A DNA stretch of 64,000 bases, from NCBI GenBank assembly GCA_964017235.1, contig OZ024928.1:620001-684000 (forward strand), in the 5' to 3' direction. The notes beneath the pieces were generated by a model that saw nothing but the letters and a program-made list of their open reading frames with translations, searched no databases and had not been told where the DNA came from. The translations under genes and the position numbers were made by a program. The stretch is from Sabellastarte sp. h YS-2021 (taxonomy: Eukaryota > Annelida > Polychaeta > Sabellida > Sabellidae). Of this stretch, positions 33,871 to 44,966 are shown piece after piece (position 1 is the stretch's first letter; every line of letters begins with the position of its first letter).

Positions 33871-34925
33871 CTCTGATTGGTTAACATAAAGGTGTAAACT
33901 TTCATTTTTATACTGACGATTCACAAGTTTATGTCCATCTGTCACACATGAATGCCTCAGCTGCTTTTGATAAGTTGAACAGATGCCTTCAAGATGTTAA
34001 GGAATGAATGTCGGCTAGCAAACTTAAACTTAATCCTGATAAAACTGAGTTTATACTTTTTGGCTCAAAGAAACAGAGAGAAAGGTTAAATGTATGTTTT
34101 CCAATTGACATCTTGGGCAACCCCCTTCACCCAACCAAGTCAGTCAGGAACCTGGGTCTGTGTGTGGTTTGACTCTGATTTTTCTTTCTCTAAACACGTC
34201 CAGAATGTTTGTAAAAGCTGCTTTATTCAACTGAGGGATTTTAGAAATAGTAGGCAGTTCTTGACTCAGGATGCAGCTGTGTCGGTTGCCAATGCTTTGT
34301 TAGTAGTCAGTTGGGCTACTGTAACTCAGTTTTCAGGAGTCTCTCCAAATTCAATCTTCATAGATTACAGTCTATCAAAATAAAGCAGCTAGAATTGTGA
34401 CAAATTCGAGTAAATATACTTGGATAACTCCAGTACTCAGGAAACTCCATTGGCTCCCTGTTCAGTTTCGAGTTCAAACTGGCTACCCTGGCGTACAAGT
34501 TTATTCATACTGGTTTCCCTAACTATTTTGCTCCATATCTATTGACATACCACACTACTTACAATACTAGACATAGTCAGAGCGTTGCAAATTTCCTAAA
34601 TGTACCAAAATTTCAACCTACAATTCACAAGTCCATTAAGCAGTTTGGTTTCAGTTTTGCCTTTGATGCTCCCACCGTTTGGCATTCACTTCCTGAAGAC
34701 ATTCGTGCATCACCCACTATTGCCTCTTTTAGAAAGAAGCTTAAAACCTATCTCTACGCAAACGCTTATCCTCCTTAGCTCATTTACTCTTATGGCTTCT
34801 CTGTGGTGCCGACCTATTTCTGTCCTTGGACTTTGAATTTACATATTGCTATTGTCTTGTTGCGCCTTAGAGTCCACTACTCAGTGGAGATTAAGCGCTA
34901 TAAAAGTCGAATTAGAATTAGAATT
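33870..34925 (+). mobile_element. 5'-truncated CR1/L2-type LINE inserted in gag of copy C
   Basis: The plus strand encodes HFYTDDSQVYVHL (RT active site YTDD at 33909-33920), then the KLNPDKTEFILFGS block, then NPLHPTKSVRNLG, LRKLHWLPVQFRVQ and a C-terminal APTVWHSLPEDIRA ... FRKKLKTYLYA. These are the RT thumb and C-terminal blocks typical of CR1/L2-group LINEs. Several frameshifts break the frame (34090-34383, 34542-34778). It ends in a short gaatta repeat tail (about 34908-34925) with no long poly(A). Most of the element, including the endonuclease, is missing by 5' truncation. Confidence 0.8.
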
Positions 34926-35480
34926 CGTCTTGGAGAGACTGGAAAGCTTCTAACATTGAAGCCTGAAAGGAACCCATTTGCTGCTGTAAATGGATGTTAA
35001 GTGAATCACCCAGGGATTTTTCTAGCTTTGCTTCAATTTTCTGCTGTAAAGCAGTACCTGGGGTGGGTGGGACAGTTTTTGCTGGCGTTTTTAGAGACAA
35101 TGAACTGAAGCATAGGGGTTGGGGATGTGGGGGTGAGGTAAATAAGTTGTCTGCAGCACTCTCAAGGTCTGCATTGGAACCAGTGAAGGAATCCCCATCG
35201 CCCTCACCCAAAAGTTCAAGTTCATCATCTTTTTGACTAGAAGCGTCCTTCTTTTGCTTCTTAATATATCATTTCCTGTGTTGAATTTTGTTCATTTGTT
35301 CATCTGTGAAAGATGCACAGATATCACAGGGCGTCTCAAAAGTGACACAGGGGTCATCACCCTTGCCAGATTCGCTACAGGTAGGGCAATAATTATGTAT
35401 GTCAAATGCGAAACAAGTGACAACACTTACTAGACCTCGGTTTTTCTTTATTCGTTTGGTGGGTAGACATTCTGAAATGC
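34918..35480 (-). pseudogene. Gag N-terminal part of DIRS copy C
   Basis: The minus-strand frame 34918-35211 (LGEGDGDSFTGSN ... SMLEAFQSLQDEF) continues upstream past a stop and frameshift. There CPTCSESGKGDDPC and CDICASFTDEQ match the C..C, GxDPC, C..C cluster of A, B and D. The start lies at about 35470. A frameshift lies in the first 30 codons. The LINE now separates this part from the rest of gag. Confidence 0.75.
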
Positions 35481-35679
35481 AATAAAAGACGTAGATGCAA
35501 AAAGCCTGAACCGAGGAAAACTCAAAAACATCAAAAATTTGAAAAATACTTATCCTGTCGAACCGGAACTTTCACAGAATAATCTATGATATATATAAAG
35601 AGAAACGACCAAAAATTAACATCCAACAACACGTATGAACTGAGAAATAAATGAAAATGTCTGTGTAAGTGAGACGCTA

Positions 35680-35866
35680 CCAATTCATGCGGCCAACGAG
35701 AAAGTAGGACGAAAGGTCAAAGTTCACCACGACACGACAACTTGAGGCTACGGCCAACAATAAATGTCTATTTTTCTTAGATGTTGGCCTGATGCCTTGC
35801 GGCCATCCGAGAACAGCATACAGTCCCACATGGTAAGCTATTGTAGCGCAATAAAATCTCACTTTG
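35680..35866. repeat. Right ITR of DIRS copy C
   Basis: The stretch catgcggccaacgagaaag ... ttgcggccatccgagaac ... gtagcgcaataaaatc is the inverse of 28430-28640 and ends in the common terminal signature. Confidence 0.87.
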
Positions 35867-36550
35867 AGGATTGCCTTATAATCAAGCTCATCTTGAAGAC
35901 AGCTTGTAATCTTGCTGAATATATCACAAGCACACACAAGCAATTTACACACTATATAAGACATAGTCTCACCTTGAGGACGGTTTTGCAATCCATCTGT
36001 CTCTCTTCCCTTGTCTCCTGCACTTTGAACTCAAACAATACAGTCAGCAGCATCAGCAGACCTATAAACAGGTTATTGAGTGCAAACACCTCCGCAGTCA
36101 CAGACCAGGTCCATGTTAGCTTACTGAGGCTGAACAGACCCACAGCAAGAAGACTTGAACCCACATCCCCCGTCAACCTGCAAATAGAACAAGCTCAAAA
36201 CTGAAGCCAAACAGATCCACAGCAAGGAAATCTTAACTCGATCATGTATGAGCCAAGTTCCTGAAGATAAAACAAACCCACATCTAGAAGGCTTGAACTC
36301 AAGTCCTCTCTGAACCTACAAGCACACCACACTAGCTTACTGAAACAGCATGGATCCACAACTAGAAGGCTTGAACCATGGTCTTCTAACCTGTAAATAC
36401 ACTAGATCATCTCACTGACGCTAAAACACAACCACTCATGTGTCTAAAATTAATTTTCCTGTCAACCTACACAGTAAAATGTGACAGATTTTTGACATTA
36501 CCTTGTGTCTTTGTACAAACAAATGTTCTACCATTTATACCATGGCTTTG
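35867..36550. repeat. Loose tandem of about 85-bp units with box-B-like motif
   Basis: The phrases gcttactga, acccacagcaagaagacttg and gaacccacatc recur about every 80-90 bp (around 36120, 36210, 36285, 36360). The complement of cttgaacccacatcc resembles a pol III box B, and no box A was found. I see no intact tRNA or SINE. The 146-residue open frame across 35764-36204 overlaps the DIRS ITR and is not a gene. Confidence 0.4.
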
Positions 36551-36704
36551 TTAACCACATTCAAGCTTCAACTCACTTCAAAACAGTCATCTGTAGCAGA
36601 CCTCCAGCAACCGCACTGCTCACAGCACTCAAAAAGTTCACTCTCCAGGCCGGGGAGCCATAGCGCACACACAGCATAGAAAGCTTCGCCAGCAAGGTGA
36701 AGAC

Positions 36705-37300
36705 TGGGTAGCCAGGGGGATGTGCCACCTACAATATAAAACAAAGGGTAGCCAGGGTGGCATACCACCTACAGTATAGAAAGGGTAGCCAGGGGGTGTG
36801 CCATCTACACTCTAAAAGAGTTGGTAGCCAGGGTGATATACCACCTACAGTATAGAAATGGTAGCCAGGGGGTGTGCCACCTACAGTATAAAACAGAGGG
36901 TAGCCAGGGTGATATACCACATACAGTATAGAAAGGGTAGCCAGGGGGTGTGCCACCTGTACTATAGGAGAGAGGGTGGCCAGGGTGATATACCACTTAC
37001 AGTACAGAAAGGGTAGCCAGGGGTGTGCCACCTACAACATAAAGAGAGGATAGCCAGGGGGATGTGCAACCTTAAGTATATAAAGAAGGTAGCCAGGAAG
37101 ATGTGCACCTATAGTATAACAAGGGAACTCAGCTGTATATGGCACCTACAGTATAAAAAGAGAAGGTAGCCAAGGGGATGTGCCACCTTTAGAACAGAAA
37201 GAGAGAAGACAGGGGGATATGCAACCAACATCATAGAAAGAATGCATCCAGGGGATGTGCTATTTGCAGTATAGAATGAGAGGGATCTACCATTGAGAGT
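36705..37300. repeat. 39-bp minisatellite, arranged as dimers
   Basis: gtagccaggg recurs at about 36708, 36748, 36786, 36823, 36866, 36900, 36938, 37012 and 37049, roughly every 37-43 bp. Alternate units end in gtgtgccacc or gatataccac, making a dimeric period of about 78 bp. It decays after 37080. The open frames on the minus strand are translations of the repeat. Confidence 0.88.
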
Positions 37301-39469
37301 ATAGAAAGAGAGAGAAGCTGAGGGATCACTGACATATTATTCATGCTAAGGCACAGTTCATGAAACTCCAATGACAAAAAAAGGAAAAAAAGACAAAAAA
37401 AATTAACTGATCTCTAGATGTGCGAGCATCTCTAGAGCTTGCACTTAAATACAAATAATGCTTCTTTACATGACTAGCAGTGGGCAGCTAGAAATACACA
37501 AGTTTGGCATATATTTACAAAACCATCTTTGAAAACCACACCCAGTTTTAGAATCATCCAAAAGTATTTGTATCATTGTGTAACAACCAATTACAACTGG
37601 AATAAAATGGTGAAAACTACAGATCTGTTATCTACTTTAAAGGTGTACTCCCCGATTTTTTTACAACTTTTTTTATTCTCTAAATATGTTCTTTACAACA
37701 TTCTTTATAAAACCTATATATTTTAAGAACTCATACATTGTTTTAAGTAGGGAAAATATTAAGATAAAGTACATGTGCATATATTTGTATACAAAGGTTT
37801 GTTTTGAAACCACCTGTCACATGACCACAGAAAAATTTTGAGTAGACAAATCAGAGTAGAGCACTCCCTGGCTTTCAACCACAGTGGTTATTCACCATTA
37901 TGATCTTTTATATTGCTGGAATTAAGCCGTGTTTCCTTAATACTGATCACTGTTGACTGATGCCTACCCCTGTGATTTCATATACAAGATATATGGTATG
38001 TGTGTGTAAATAAAACCATATTTTTTGTAACTCGTTATTTACTACCTCCACCACAGAAGTTATGTGTTGGCGTGCACTCGTTTGTGTTCGCAATTACTAG
38101 AAAAATGATGAACATATTTATGATTCTTTTGGGTGGGTAGGCCCTTGTCAAAAGAAGAAGTGATTAAAGTTTTCAAAAGATCAGTATCATATTCTGCTCC
38201 CCCAAAAATCGTGAATATTTAGAAATGCACCCCATTAGATGTCAGCACTGTGGGGTTGAGTTTTTCTTCTTCCTAATATCTTTGAGATATTAGTAATTCC
38301 TTCATTATTCTTCACAGTAGTGTACATCAAATGTCTAATTATAGTGAAATATGTACAGGTAGATTTGGCAACTATTGCTTAGGTTTACTGCCCAACTGCT
38401 CTGATAGCTGAATTTCACTATACAGAGCAAAACGAGGAATAGTATTAGCAATCAGCCATTAACATTAGACATGATCAAGTGCACTGAAACATTTAGAGTA
38501 AAATCAGATAAAGGGATAAAATCAACGACCGGTGATCACTGATGTGGAAATACCCACTAAGACAATCAGGGATATGATATCTAACTGAGTTACTTATATA
38601 CAAACATAGGTTTCCAGCTCATCCTATTAAATGCATCTCGCCTTATACATATTTGTAAGTCTAAACTTAACACTTATATAACTCGATTAACCACTTTTTA
38701 ACAACTTATTTGTTCGAATTTATAGAATAAATTAATAAGAATTTATACATATACTGTTTGATTGAATAACATTTTTACTGAAAGATTCAAAATAAGGATT
38801 AGAAGTTTAAAAAGTTAAGAGTGTCAAAATTTCAAAAGGCATATTCAAGTATATCCAGATAGTTCACTGCAAGGTCATATCCATCAGTGTCAGGTTTTTT
38901 CTTGCAAAGAGAAGTATTACCATTACCGTACCTTGTGAAAATTTAAGAGTCAATTAAATTTTGAATTATTTGTAATCTTTGCAATAAATTTTATTTTTGT
39001 GGTAATAAACCATATCACAAAACAACAAAAATAATTATGACCATACATTTCTCAGAAAAGAAATACTTTATCTGCTTTTGTTAATTCTACTTTAATTTTT
39101 TTGTACATTTCCCCCATTTACTGTACCCCAAATTGTTTTATAACCAGTTTCCTCCTTTCTGATGTGACTTTGCCTTTATAATTTTTCCAATGATGAATAA
39201 GGAAGTTATGGTTAACCTATTTATCTTGTATATTCCTTTTAGTAATTTAAAAACATAAAATGTTACAACAAACAGATTAACTTCTCTGCTGAAGTTTAAA
39301 GTGCTGTTTCTTTGTTAATAAGCTAAAGTTTTTCATTTGGATTGATTTTATGGGGGTTTTATGATTATCTCTGTGAAATAGAATAATAACAAGCATTCTG
39401 ATGCATGCATTTATCTCCCGCTGTAGGCACATGTAGAAGTGACAACAAGTTTAATGTTTGATTGCAATA
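37301..39469. other. AT-rich DNA, nothing recognised
   Basis: Only short frames without domains. There are runs of A and T and a few tgtgtgtg stretches. Nothing could be supported as exon, RNA gene or mobile element. Confidence 0.6.
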
Positions 39470-40510
39470 CTTTTAAAGACAAAAGGCATTTACTCATTTT
39501 AGTAGCTATTACTCTGCCATCCAAAGAGCTACAGTTCTGCAACTTTATTATGCAGTAGATCAACCCAAAGTAGGTGAGGACGTATTTAGAAGAAATTGCC
39601 TATCTGTAACACTTTTACAGATAAAAGACATTTATTTATTTTAGTGGCTATTACTCTGCCATCCAAAGAGCTACAGTTCTGCAACTTCACTATGTGGTAG
39701 ATCACACAAAAGTAGGTGAATGACTTATTTAGAAGAAATTGCCTATGTGCAATATTTTTAGAGATAAAAGACATTTACTCACTTTAGTAGCTATTACTCA
39801 GCTATCCAAAGAACTATAGTTCTGCAACTTCACTATGTGGTAGATCACACAAAAGTAGGTGAATGACTTATTTAGAAGAAATTGCCTACCTGTAATACTT
39901 TTAGAGATAAAAGACATTTACTCATTTTAGTAGCTATTACTCAGTTATCCAAAGAGCTACAGTTCTGCAACTTCACTATGTGGTAGATCACCCAAAAGTA
40001 GGTGAATGACTTATTTAGAAGAAATTGCCTACCTGTAATATTTTTAGAGATAAAAGACATTTGCTCATTTTAGTAGCTATTACTCAGTTATCCAAAGAGC
40101 TACAGTTCTGCAACTTCACTATGTGGTAGATCAGCCAAATGTAGGTGAATGACTTATTTAGAAGAAATTGCCTACTTGTAATACTTTTAGAGATAAAAGA
40201 CATTTACTCATTTTAGTAGCTATTACTCAGCTATCCAAAGAGCTACAGTTCTGCAACTTCACTATGTGGTAGATCACACAAAAGTAGGTGAAGGACTTAT
40301 TTAGAAGAAATTGCCTACCTATAATACTTTTAGAGATAAAAAGACATTTAGTCATTTTAGTAGCTATTACTCAGCTATCCAAAGAGCTACAGTTCTGCAA
40401 GTTCACTATGTGGTACATCACCCAAAAGTAGGTGAATGACTTATTTAGAAGAAATTGCCTACCTATAATACTTTTAGAGATAAAAGACATTTACTCATTT
40501 TAGTAGTTCT
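39470..40510. repeat. 140-bp minisatellite, about 7.5 units
   Basis: Units share tagctattactcag, atccaaagagctacagttct, gcaacttcactatgtggtag, aagtaggtgaatgac and agaagaaattgcctac. The layout is the same as in the 133-bp units at 1-345 and the arrays at 54625-55097 and 61388-61890 (tattactca, then tctg/tgaaactt, then aagtaggtga). I infer one diverged repeat superfamily. Confidence 0.9.
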
Positions 40511-41035
40511 TGCTCAGCTTTCTACTCACTTAGATATTGTGACCTACATCTGCAAAAGCAACAAAAATATAAAGGACACAGGAAAGTAAGCTTATGAAAA
40601 ATAGCATCAGAGATGCCCGTACCCCACAGCCTGGGAAAATAGTTTTCAACACCATGAGATATAGAAGTAATGAAACAGTACACAGATTGGGATACTTTCA
40701 GAGCAGTGTCAGTGTCCAAATAATGTTTAAGTAGAGAAAATAACATCTAAGAGAAAGAAATTGCATGTAAAGAATAAGTATTAAAGCAAGACAATTCAGT
40801 AAACTAAAAATTAGGAAGCTTTAAGACTTCTCCCATTTTGATTTTCATTTGTATGGTCGAATTATGTTTTGGATGTTTTGAATATTACCCATACATACAG
40901 ATGTAGCAATACATGCTTTTATGTGGAACTGGGGCAAAACCTGTGGCTCACTTGATGCAATACCATCTGTTACAATGGGAAGTTGCAAAAGTAAAACAGT
41001 TAATGACTTCTAATATGACTTTAACATCTACACAC
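40511..41035. other. No gene seen
   Basis: A patch at about 40525-40600 (cacttagatattgtgacct ... aaaaatataaaggacac) resembles 53575-53640, which follows the Penelope-like remnant. Both may be copies of one unnamed repeat. Otherwise nothing is recognised. Confidence 0.4.
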
Positions 41036-42735
41036 CCTAGCGAATGTCCCTACTCAGTATTAAGGCTGTGATAGGTTACCCGGTTACCCGAAAACGGTCC
41101 GAATTCCTTATGAAACCGGTTACAAACTGATGAAGCGCATAACCGAAAAAATATTAAATATAGTGTAAATCAATGAAATATTCGGCTAAACCTTAGTATT
41201 CTGTCAGATTTCTTTAACCACTGTTAGTTTTTCACGTAATTTTCCTTATTTATACAGATATTTAACATTATTTTTCGTAACGTTTTGTTTACATCATCCG
41301 CCATGTTTGCTTCTCTATCACTTCCACTGGGTGACAACTAAAACACGGTTACCCGAATTCGGATCGATTCTTTCGAGGCGAATACCCGGTGTCGTTTTTC
41401 TAACGAAGTCACAGCCTTACTCAGTATCAACTTCCTACACCTTATGGTTTCCCAGATATACCCCGGACAAGATTTTATACCTATTATAGGGTGACTACGG
41501 CAAGGTCAAAGGTTAAATTAAGGTCACGCCATGACGTTGCACACCTACAGCCCCTAACCAATGTCCCTACCAAGTATCAACTTCCTACACCTTACAGTAT
41601 CCGAGATATATCCCGGACAAGATTTTATAGGTCATGGTCACTACGGCAAGGTCAAAGGTCAAATCAAGGTCAGACCATGACGTTGCACACCTACACCCCC
41701 TTAACCATTATCCCTACAAAGTATCAACTTCCTACACCTTACGGTTTCTGAGATATAGCCTGAACAAGATTTTATAGGTCAAGGTCACTACGGCAAGGTC
41801 AAAGGTCAAATCAAGGTCACACCATGATGTTGCAAACCTACACCCCCTAACCAATGACCCTACCAAGTATCAACTTCCTACACCTTACAGTTTCTGAGAT
41901 ATAGGACAAGATTTTATAGGTCAAGGTCACTACGGCAAGGTCAAAGGTCAAATCAAGGTCAGACCATGACGTTGCACACCTACACCCCCTAACCAATGTC
42001 CCTACCAAGTATCAACTTCCTACACCTTATGGTTTCCGAGATATAGCCTGGACAAGATTTTATAGGTCAAGGTCACTACGGCAAGGTCAAAGGTCAAATC
42101 AAGGTCACACCATGATGTTGCACACCTACACCCCCTAACCAATGTCCCTACCAAGTATCAAACTTCCTACACCTTACAGTTTCCGAGATATATCCCGGAC
42201 AAGATTTTATAGGTCAAGGTCACTACGGCAAGGTCAAAGGTCAAATCAAGGTCAGACCATGACGTTGCACACCTACACCCCCTAACCAATGTCCCTACCA
42301 AGTATCAACTTCCTACACCCTATGGTTTCCGAGATATAGCCCGGACAAGATTTTATAGGTCAAGGTCACTACGGCAAGGTCAAAGGTCAAATCAAGGTCA
42401 CACCATGACATTGCACAGCTACACCCCGTAACCAATATCCCTACCAAGTATCAACTTCCTACACCTTACAGTTTCTGAGATATAGCCCGGACAAGATTTT
42501 CACACTCACGGTCACTACGGCAAGGTCAAAGGTCAAATCAAGGTCAGACCATGACGTTGCACACCTACACATCCTAACCAATGTCCCTACCAAGTATCAA
42601 CTTCCTACACCTTACGGTTTCTGAGATACAGCCCGGACAAACTTTTTCCCGCCGCCCACCCGCCTGCCCGACCGCCCATCCGGACACCATGGGTGAAAAC
42701 AATACCCCGACAGCCCCTAAGGGCTGTGGGGTAAA
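41036..42735. repeat. 145-bp satellite with hairpin tail (pearl-like element)
   Basis: About nine units share aaggtcaaaggtcaaatcaa, ccatgacgttgcacacctac, ccctaccaagtatcaacttc and gagatatagcccggacaaga, spaced 142-146 bp. After the last unit comes a non-repeated end (caaactttttcccgccgccc). It closes with a strong hairpin at 42703-42732 (taccccgacagcccctaagg / complementary arm). The same last unit plus end recurs in shortened form at 50476-50865. An array inside a conserved flank is the plan of bivalve pearl elements; that label is inference. Confidence 0.82.
41061..41419. mobile_element. 359-bp hAT-like MITE in the 145-bp satellite
   Basis: Perfect 11-bp terminal inverted repeats (taaggctgtga / tcacagcctta) are flanked by the 8-bp duplication ctcagtat at 41053-41060 and 41420-41427. 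Subterminal ggttacccg motifs occur near both ends. An 8-bp duplication is the hallmark of hAT transposons. No transposase is encoded. It interrupts the first satellite monomer, so it arrived after that monomer existed. Confidence 0.85.
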
Positions 42736-43084
42736 AACTGAGTGTGCATAGATATACAGCCATAACACTTACCCCCAACTCATGGGCTGCATTAATCAGC
42801 TCTCCTGCAAATACAATGACATAACACAGTCTTATATCTTACAACTAATGAATGAAAACAACAGTCACACACAGGCAGACTATTCAGTGACATGAACTCA
42901 AACACGATTGCATGGCTGGATTTTTTTAATCTTTGAATTCATGAAGTGCAGAACCCAGAACTCCAGATGTAAACCTATTGTGTCTATCTTGCTTGTGACC
43001 TGCAAAATGTCAGCTTACACAGTGCCCAGGGTGGCATTCTTCCATTATACAGGCTAAAGTTTTATAATTTTTTTGTTGAATGAA
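42736..43084. other. No gene seen
   Basis: AT-rich spacer between the satellite tail and the left end of DIRS copy D. No feature can be supported. Confidence 0.6.
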
Positions 43085-43159
43085 TATGCAAATTTAATAA
43101 GTAAATTAAATTTTTATAAGTTAATACCCTATCCAATGGACAATTGCTTTATTTACGTA

Positions 43160-43348
43160 TCTCATCATTTTGGGGCTTGGTGGTGGACCTGTTGGGCAGC
43201 CACCACTGGCCCTAAATAAAAAGGCTCTGTATCTGCCCAAGCAATATCCTTCAAATAAAATTGTGTGAAGGTGTTATGGGATTTCCAGTGGCAGACAGAG
43301 AGAATCTGCTCTAAGGAGACCCCTGACTGGAAGGCCTTAGAAGCAACA
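43160..43348 (-). pseudogene. C-terminal end of YR, DIRS copy D
   Basis: This 3' fragment of YR holds the complement of the CHWKSHNTFTQFYL block (Trp and Tyr nucleophile, near 43265-43300) and the tail. It is cut off from the rest of YR by the insertion that starts at 43349, at the codons that follow HDVRAF. Confidence 0.8.
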
Positions 43349-44370
43349 TGTTAGTTGTGCTTGACGCAACATTTCAGTTAAGGCCTAGGTCGGTGTAGTA
43401 CGACTAATTCATAATCACCTCTCAACACTAGTGTCATGTTAACTCCTGTAATAACCAAGCTTATGGCCCAGGTCAAGTCAGTAGCCAGAAGAAGTGTCAA
43501 CATGTGGCAGAGCAGTATGCCAAAGTTCAAAGCTAACATCACTATTGCATTGTTGATCAAGATTGTTGAAAAATGTGATGCTCTTAAGCATGGTCAAGTG
43601 TACAAAGCTGTGTTTCTACTTGCTTATTTTGCATTTTTAAGGTTGTCAAATGTTGTACCTTCCTCAGCAAAAAATTTTGATGTCACTAGGAATCTGCTGA
43701 GAAGTGACGTCATCTTTGGTCCCCCTGGGGCCCATATCATCCTTAAGTGGGGCAAAGCCATGCAAGCTGCTAATTCTCACCAAGTGATCCAAATCCCCAC
43801 CCTCCCCTCCTCCCCCATCTGTCCTGTGACTGCCATCAAGTCCATGTTGAGTTCCGTCCCTGCCTCCTCCTCTTCTCCCCTGTTTCTCCTTCCCCTCCCC
43901 TCGGGCCTCTCCATCCTCACTTGCCCTATGGTTTCGGCCACCTTTTCAAAAATCATCTCCTCCCTTCGCCTAAACCCTGCTCACTATGGGTTTCATGCCT
44001 TTAGGCGTTCTGCAGTATCCTGGGCTGCTGACCACAATGTTCCCCTTCAGAACCTCAAAGCTCATGGGGGCTGGTCATCCTCAGCAATCAACTGTTACTT
44101 CAAACATACACCTAAAGCCTCTTCCACAGTAGCTACTACTTTCAAGAAAATACTACTACATTAATGGTTTGGGCCTTTTAAAGTCTTATAGTTTTTAACA
44201 TTATAGTAATAATTGTTTGTCTGTGTGTCAATATATTTAAATATATAACATGTCGTGATTTGTTTATCATGTAAAATAAAGGCTCTTATCCCAATAAATG
44301 TACATGTATTTATCACTATCTTCAACTGTCAACTGTAACCCTAACTTATCTTGGACCTTGACCTTGACTG
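43349..44370 (+). mobile_element. Crypton-like YR DNA transposon, copy 1
   Basis: A 1022-bp unit from tgttagttgtgc to ccttgaccttgactg. It carries one YR gene on the plus strand and ends with a 3' region containing aataaa signals near 44276 and 44301. It has no terminal inverted repeats and no target duplication, and the flanks agaagcaaca and aaggccctgac join cleanly into the undisturbed DIRS YR sequence seen in A and B. Compact size, a lone YR and insertion without duplication are the hallmarks of Cryptons. Copy 2 follows immediately with the same two ends. Confidence 0.8.
43436..44164 (+). CDS. Crypton-like tyrosine recombinase
   Basis: An intact 242-residue frame encoding a site-specific DNA recombinase expected to excise and integrate its own element by a phosphotyrosine mechanism. 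All YR catalytic positions are visible: Arg69 in FLRLSN, Lys107 in LKWGKAMQ, His187 and Arg190 in GFHAFRRS, Trp213 in HGGW, and nucleophile Tyr221 in NCYF. FLRLSN and HAFRRSA are typical of animal Crypton and related eukaryotic YRs. The N-terminal core-binding domain is very short, so either the protein is N-terminally truncated or coding sequence upstream is missing. It is the only complete non-DIRS enzyme in the window and lies opposite to its host element. A DIRS/Ngaro-type origin is less likely because RT and ITRs are absent. Confidence 0.8.
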   Translation: MLTPVITKLMAQVKSVARRSVNMWQSSMPKFKANITIALLIKIVEKCDALKHGQVYKAVFLLAYFAFLRLSNVVPSSAKNFDVTRNLLRSDVIFGPPGAHIILKWGKAMQAANSHQVIQIPTLPSSPICPVTAIKSMLSSVPASSSSPLFLLPLPSGLSILTCPMVSATFSKIISSLRLNPAHYGFHAFRRSAVSWAADHNVPLQNLKAHGGWSSSAINCYFKHTPKASSTVATTFKKILLH

Positions 44371-44966
44371 TGTTAGTTGTGCTTGACACAACATTTCAGT
44401 TAAGGCCTAGGTCGGTGTAGTACGACTAATTCATAATCACCTCTCAACACTAGTGTCATGTTAACTCCTGTAATAACCAAGCTTATGGCCCAGGTCAAGT
44501 CAGTAGCCAGAAGAAGTGTCAACATGTGGCAGAGCAGTATTCAACCCCACATTTTCCCGCCACTTTAGTTTACCTTCTGGCTGTTCTGTGCCTTACTTGG
44601 CATTATTGTTTCAAACATTCAAGGGTCAAGACGCACCCTCCCACCTCCCCTGCATTACACCTTTGTCTGGTTATATGCAAGTCATATGCACAACACTGCT
44701 CCACCAGTCATGTTGCTATTCAATGCATCCCGTAAGCTCACAAGCTTACCCATTATGTTCTGTGTTGGGCCTTTTAAAGTCTTATAGTTTTTAACATTAT
44801 AGTAATAATTGTTTGTCTGTGTGTCAATATATTTAAATATATAACATGTCGTGATTTGTTTATCATGTAAAATAAAGGCTCTTATCCCAATAAATGTACA
44901 TGTATTTATCACTATCTTCAACTGTCAACTGTAACCCTAACTTATCTTGGACCTTGACCTTGACTG
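44371..44966 (+). mobile_element. Non-autonomous Crypton derivative, tandem copy 2
   Basis: This 596-bp unit begins with about 170 bp nearly identical to the start of copy 1 (through gtggcagagcagtat). It ends with about 200 bp nearly identical to its 3' end (gggccttttaaagtctta ... ttgactg). In between, the YR gene is replaced by about 225 bp of different sequence (44540-44766). It joins copy 1 head to tail with no spacer. It therefore has both ends needed for mobilisation but no recombinase. Confidence 0.85.

Larger units (their letters stand above)
28430..35866 (-). mobile_element. DIRS retrotransposon copy C, divergent subfamily
   Basis: The layout on the minus strand is right ITR (about 35680-35866), gag, RT/RNase H/MT, YR, ICR (28645-28745) and left ITR (28430-28640). 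ITR sequences are unrelated to those of A, B and D except for the terminal cgcaataaaat. The ICR again fuses complements of the two ends. Proteins align with those of A at clearly lower identity. The copy is inactive, with several frameshifts, a stop directly before the RT YLDD motif, a lost YR arginine, and a LINE inserted in gag. Confidence 0.9.

Noticed and set aside
35867-36550. tRNA gene or SINE
   Set aside because: Only a box-B-like word was found. There is no box A and no cloverleaf.
36568-37031. Open frames with repeated WLPFLYC-type peptide
   Set aside because: They are products of the 39-bp minisatellite, open in more than one frame, without codon-like variation.
43436-44164. Bacterial contamination (XerC/D-like recombinase)
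   Set aside because: The gene lies inside a DIRS element, has eukaryotic polyadenylation signals, a tandem derivative, and FLRLSN/HAFRRSA motifs of animal Crypton-type YRs.
44516-44794. Two open frames in the second Crypton unit
   Set aside because: They begin in the shared 5' region and run into unrelated sequence, with no YR motifs. They are by-products of the deletion derivative.
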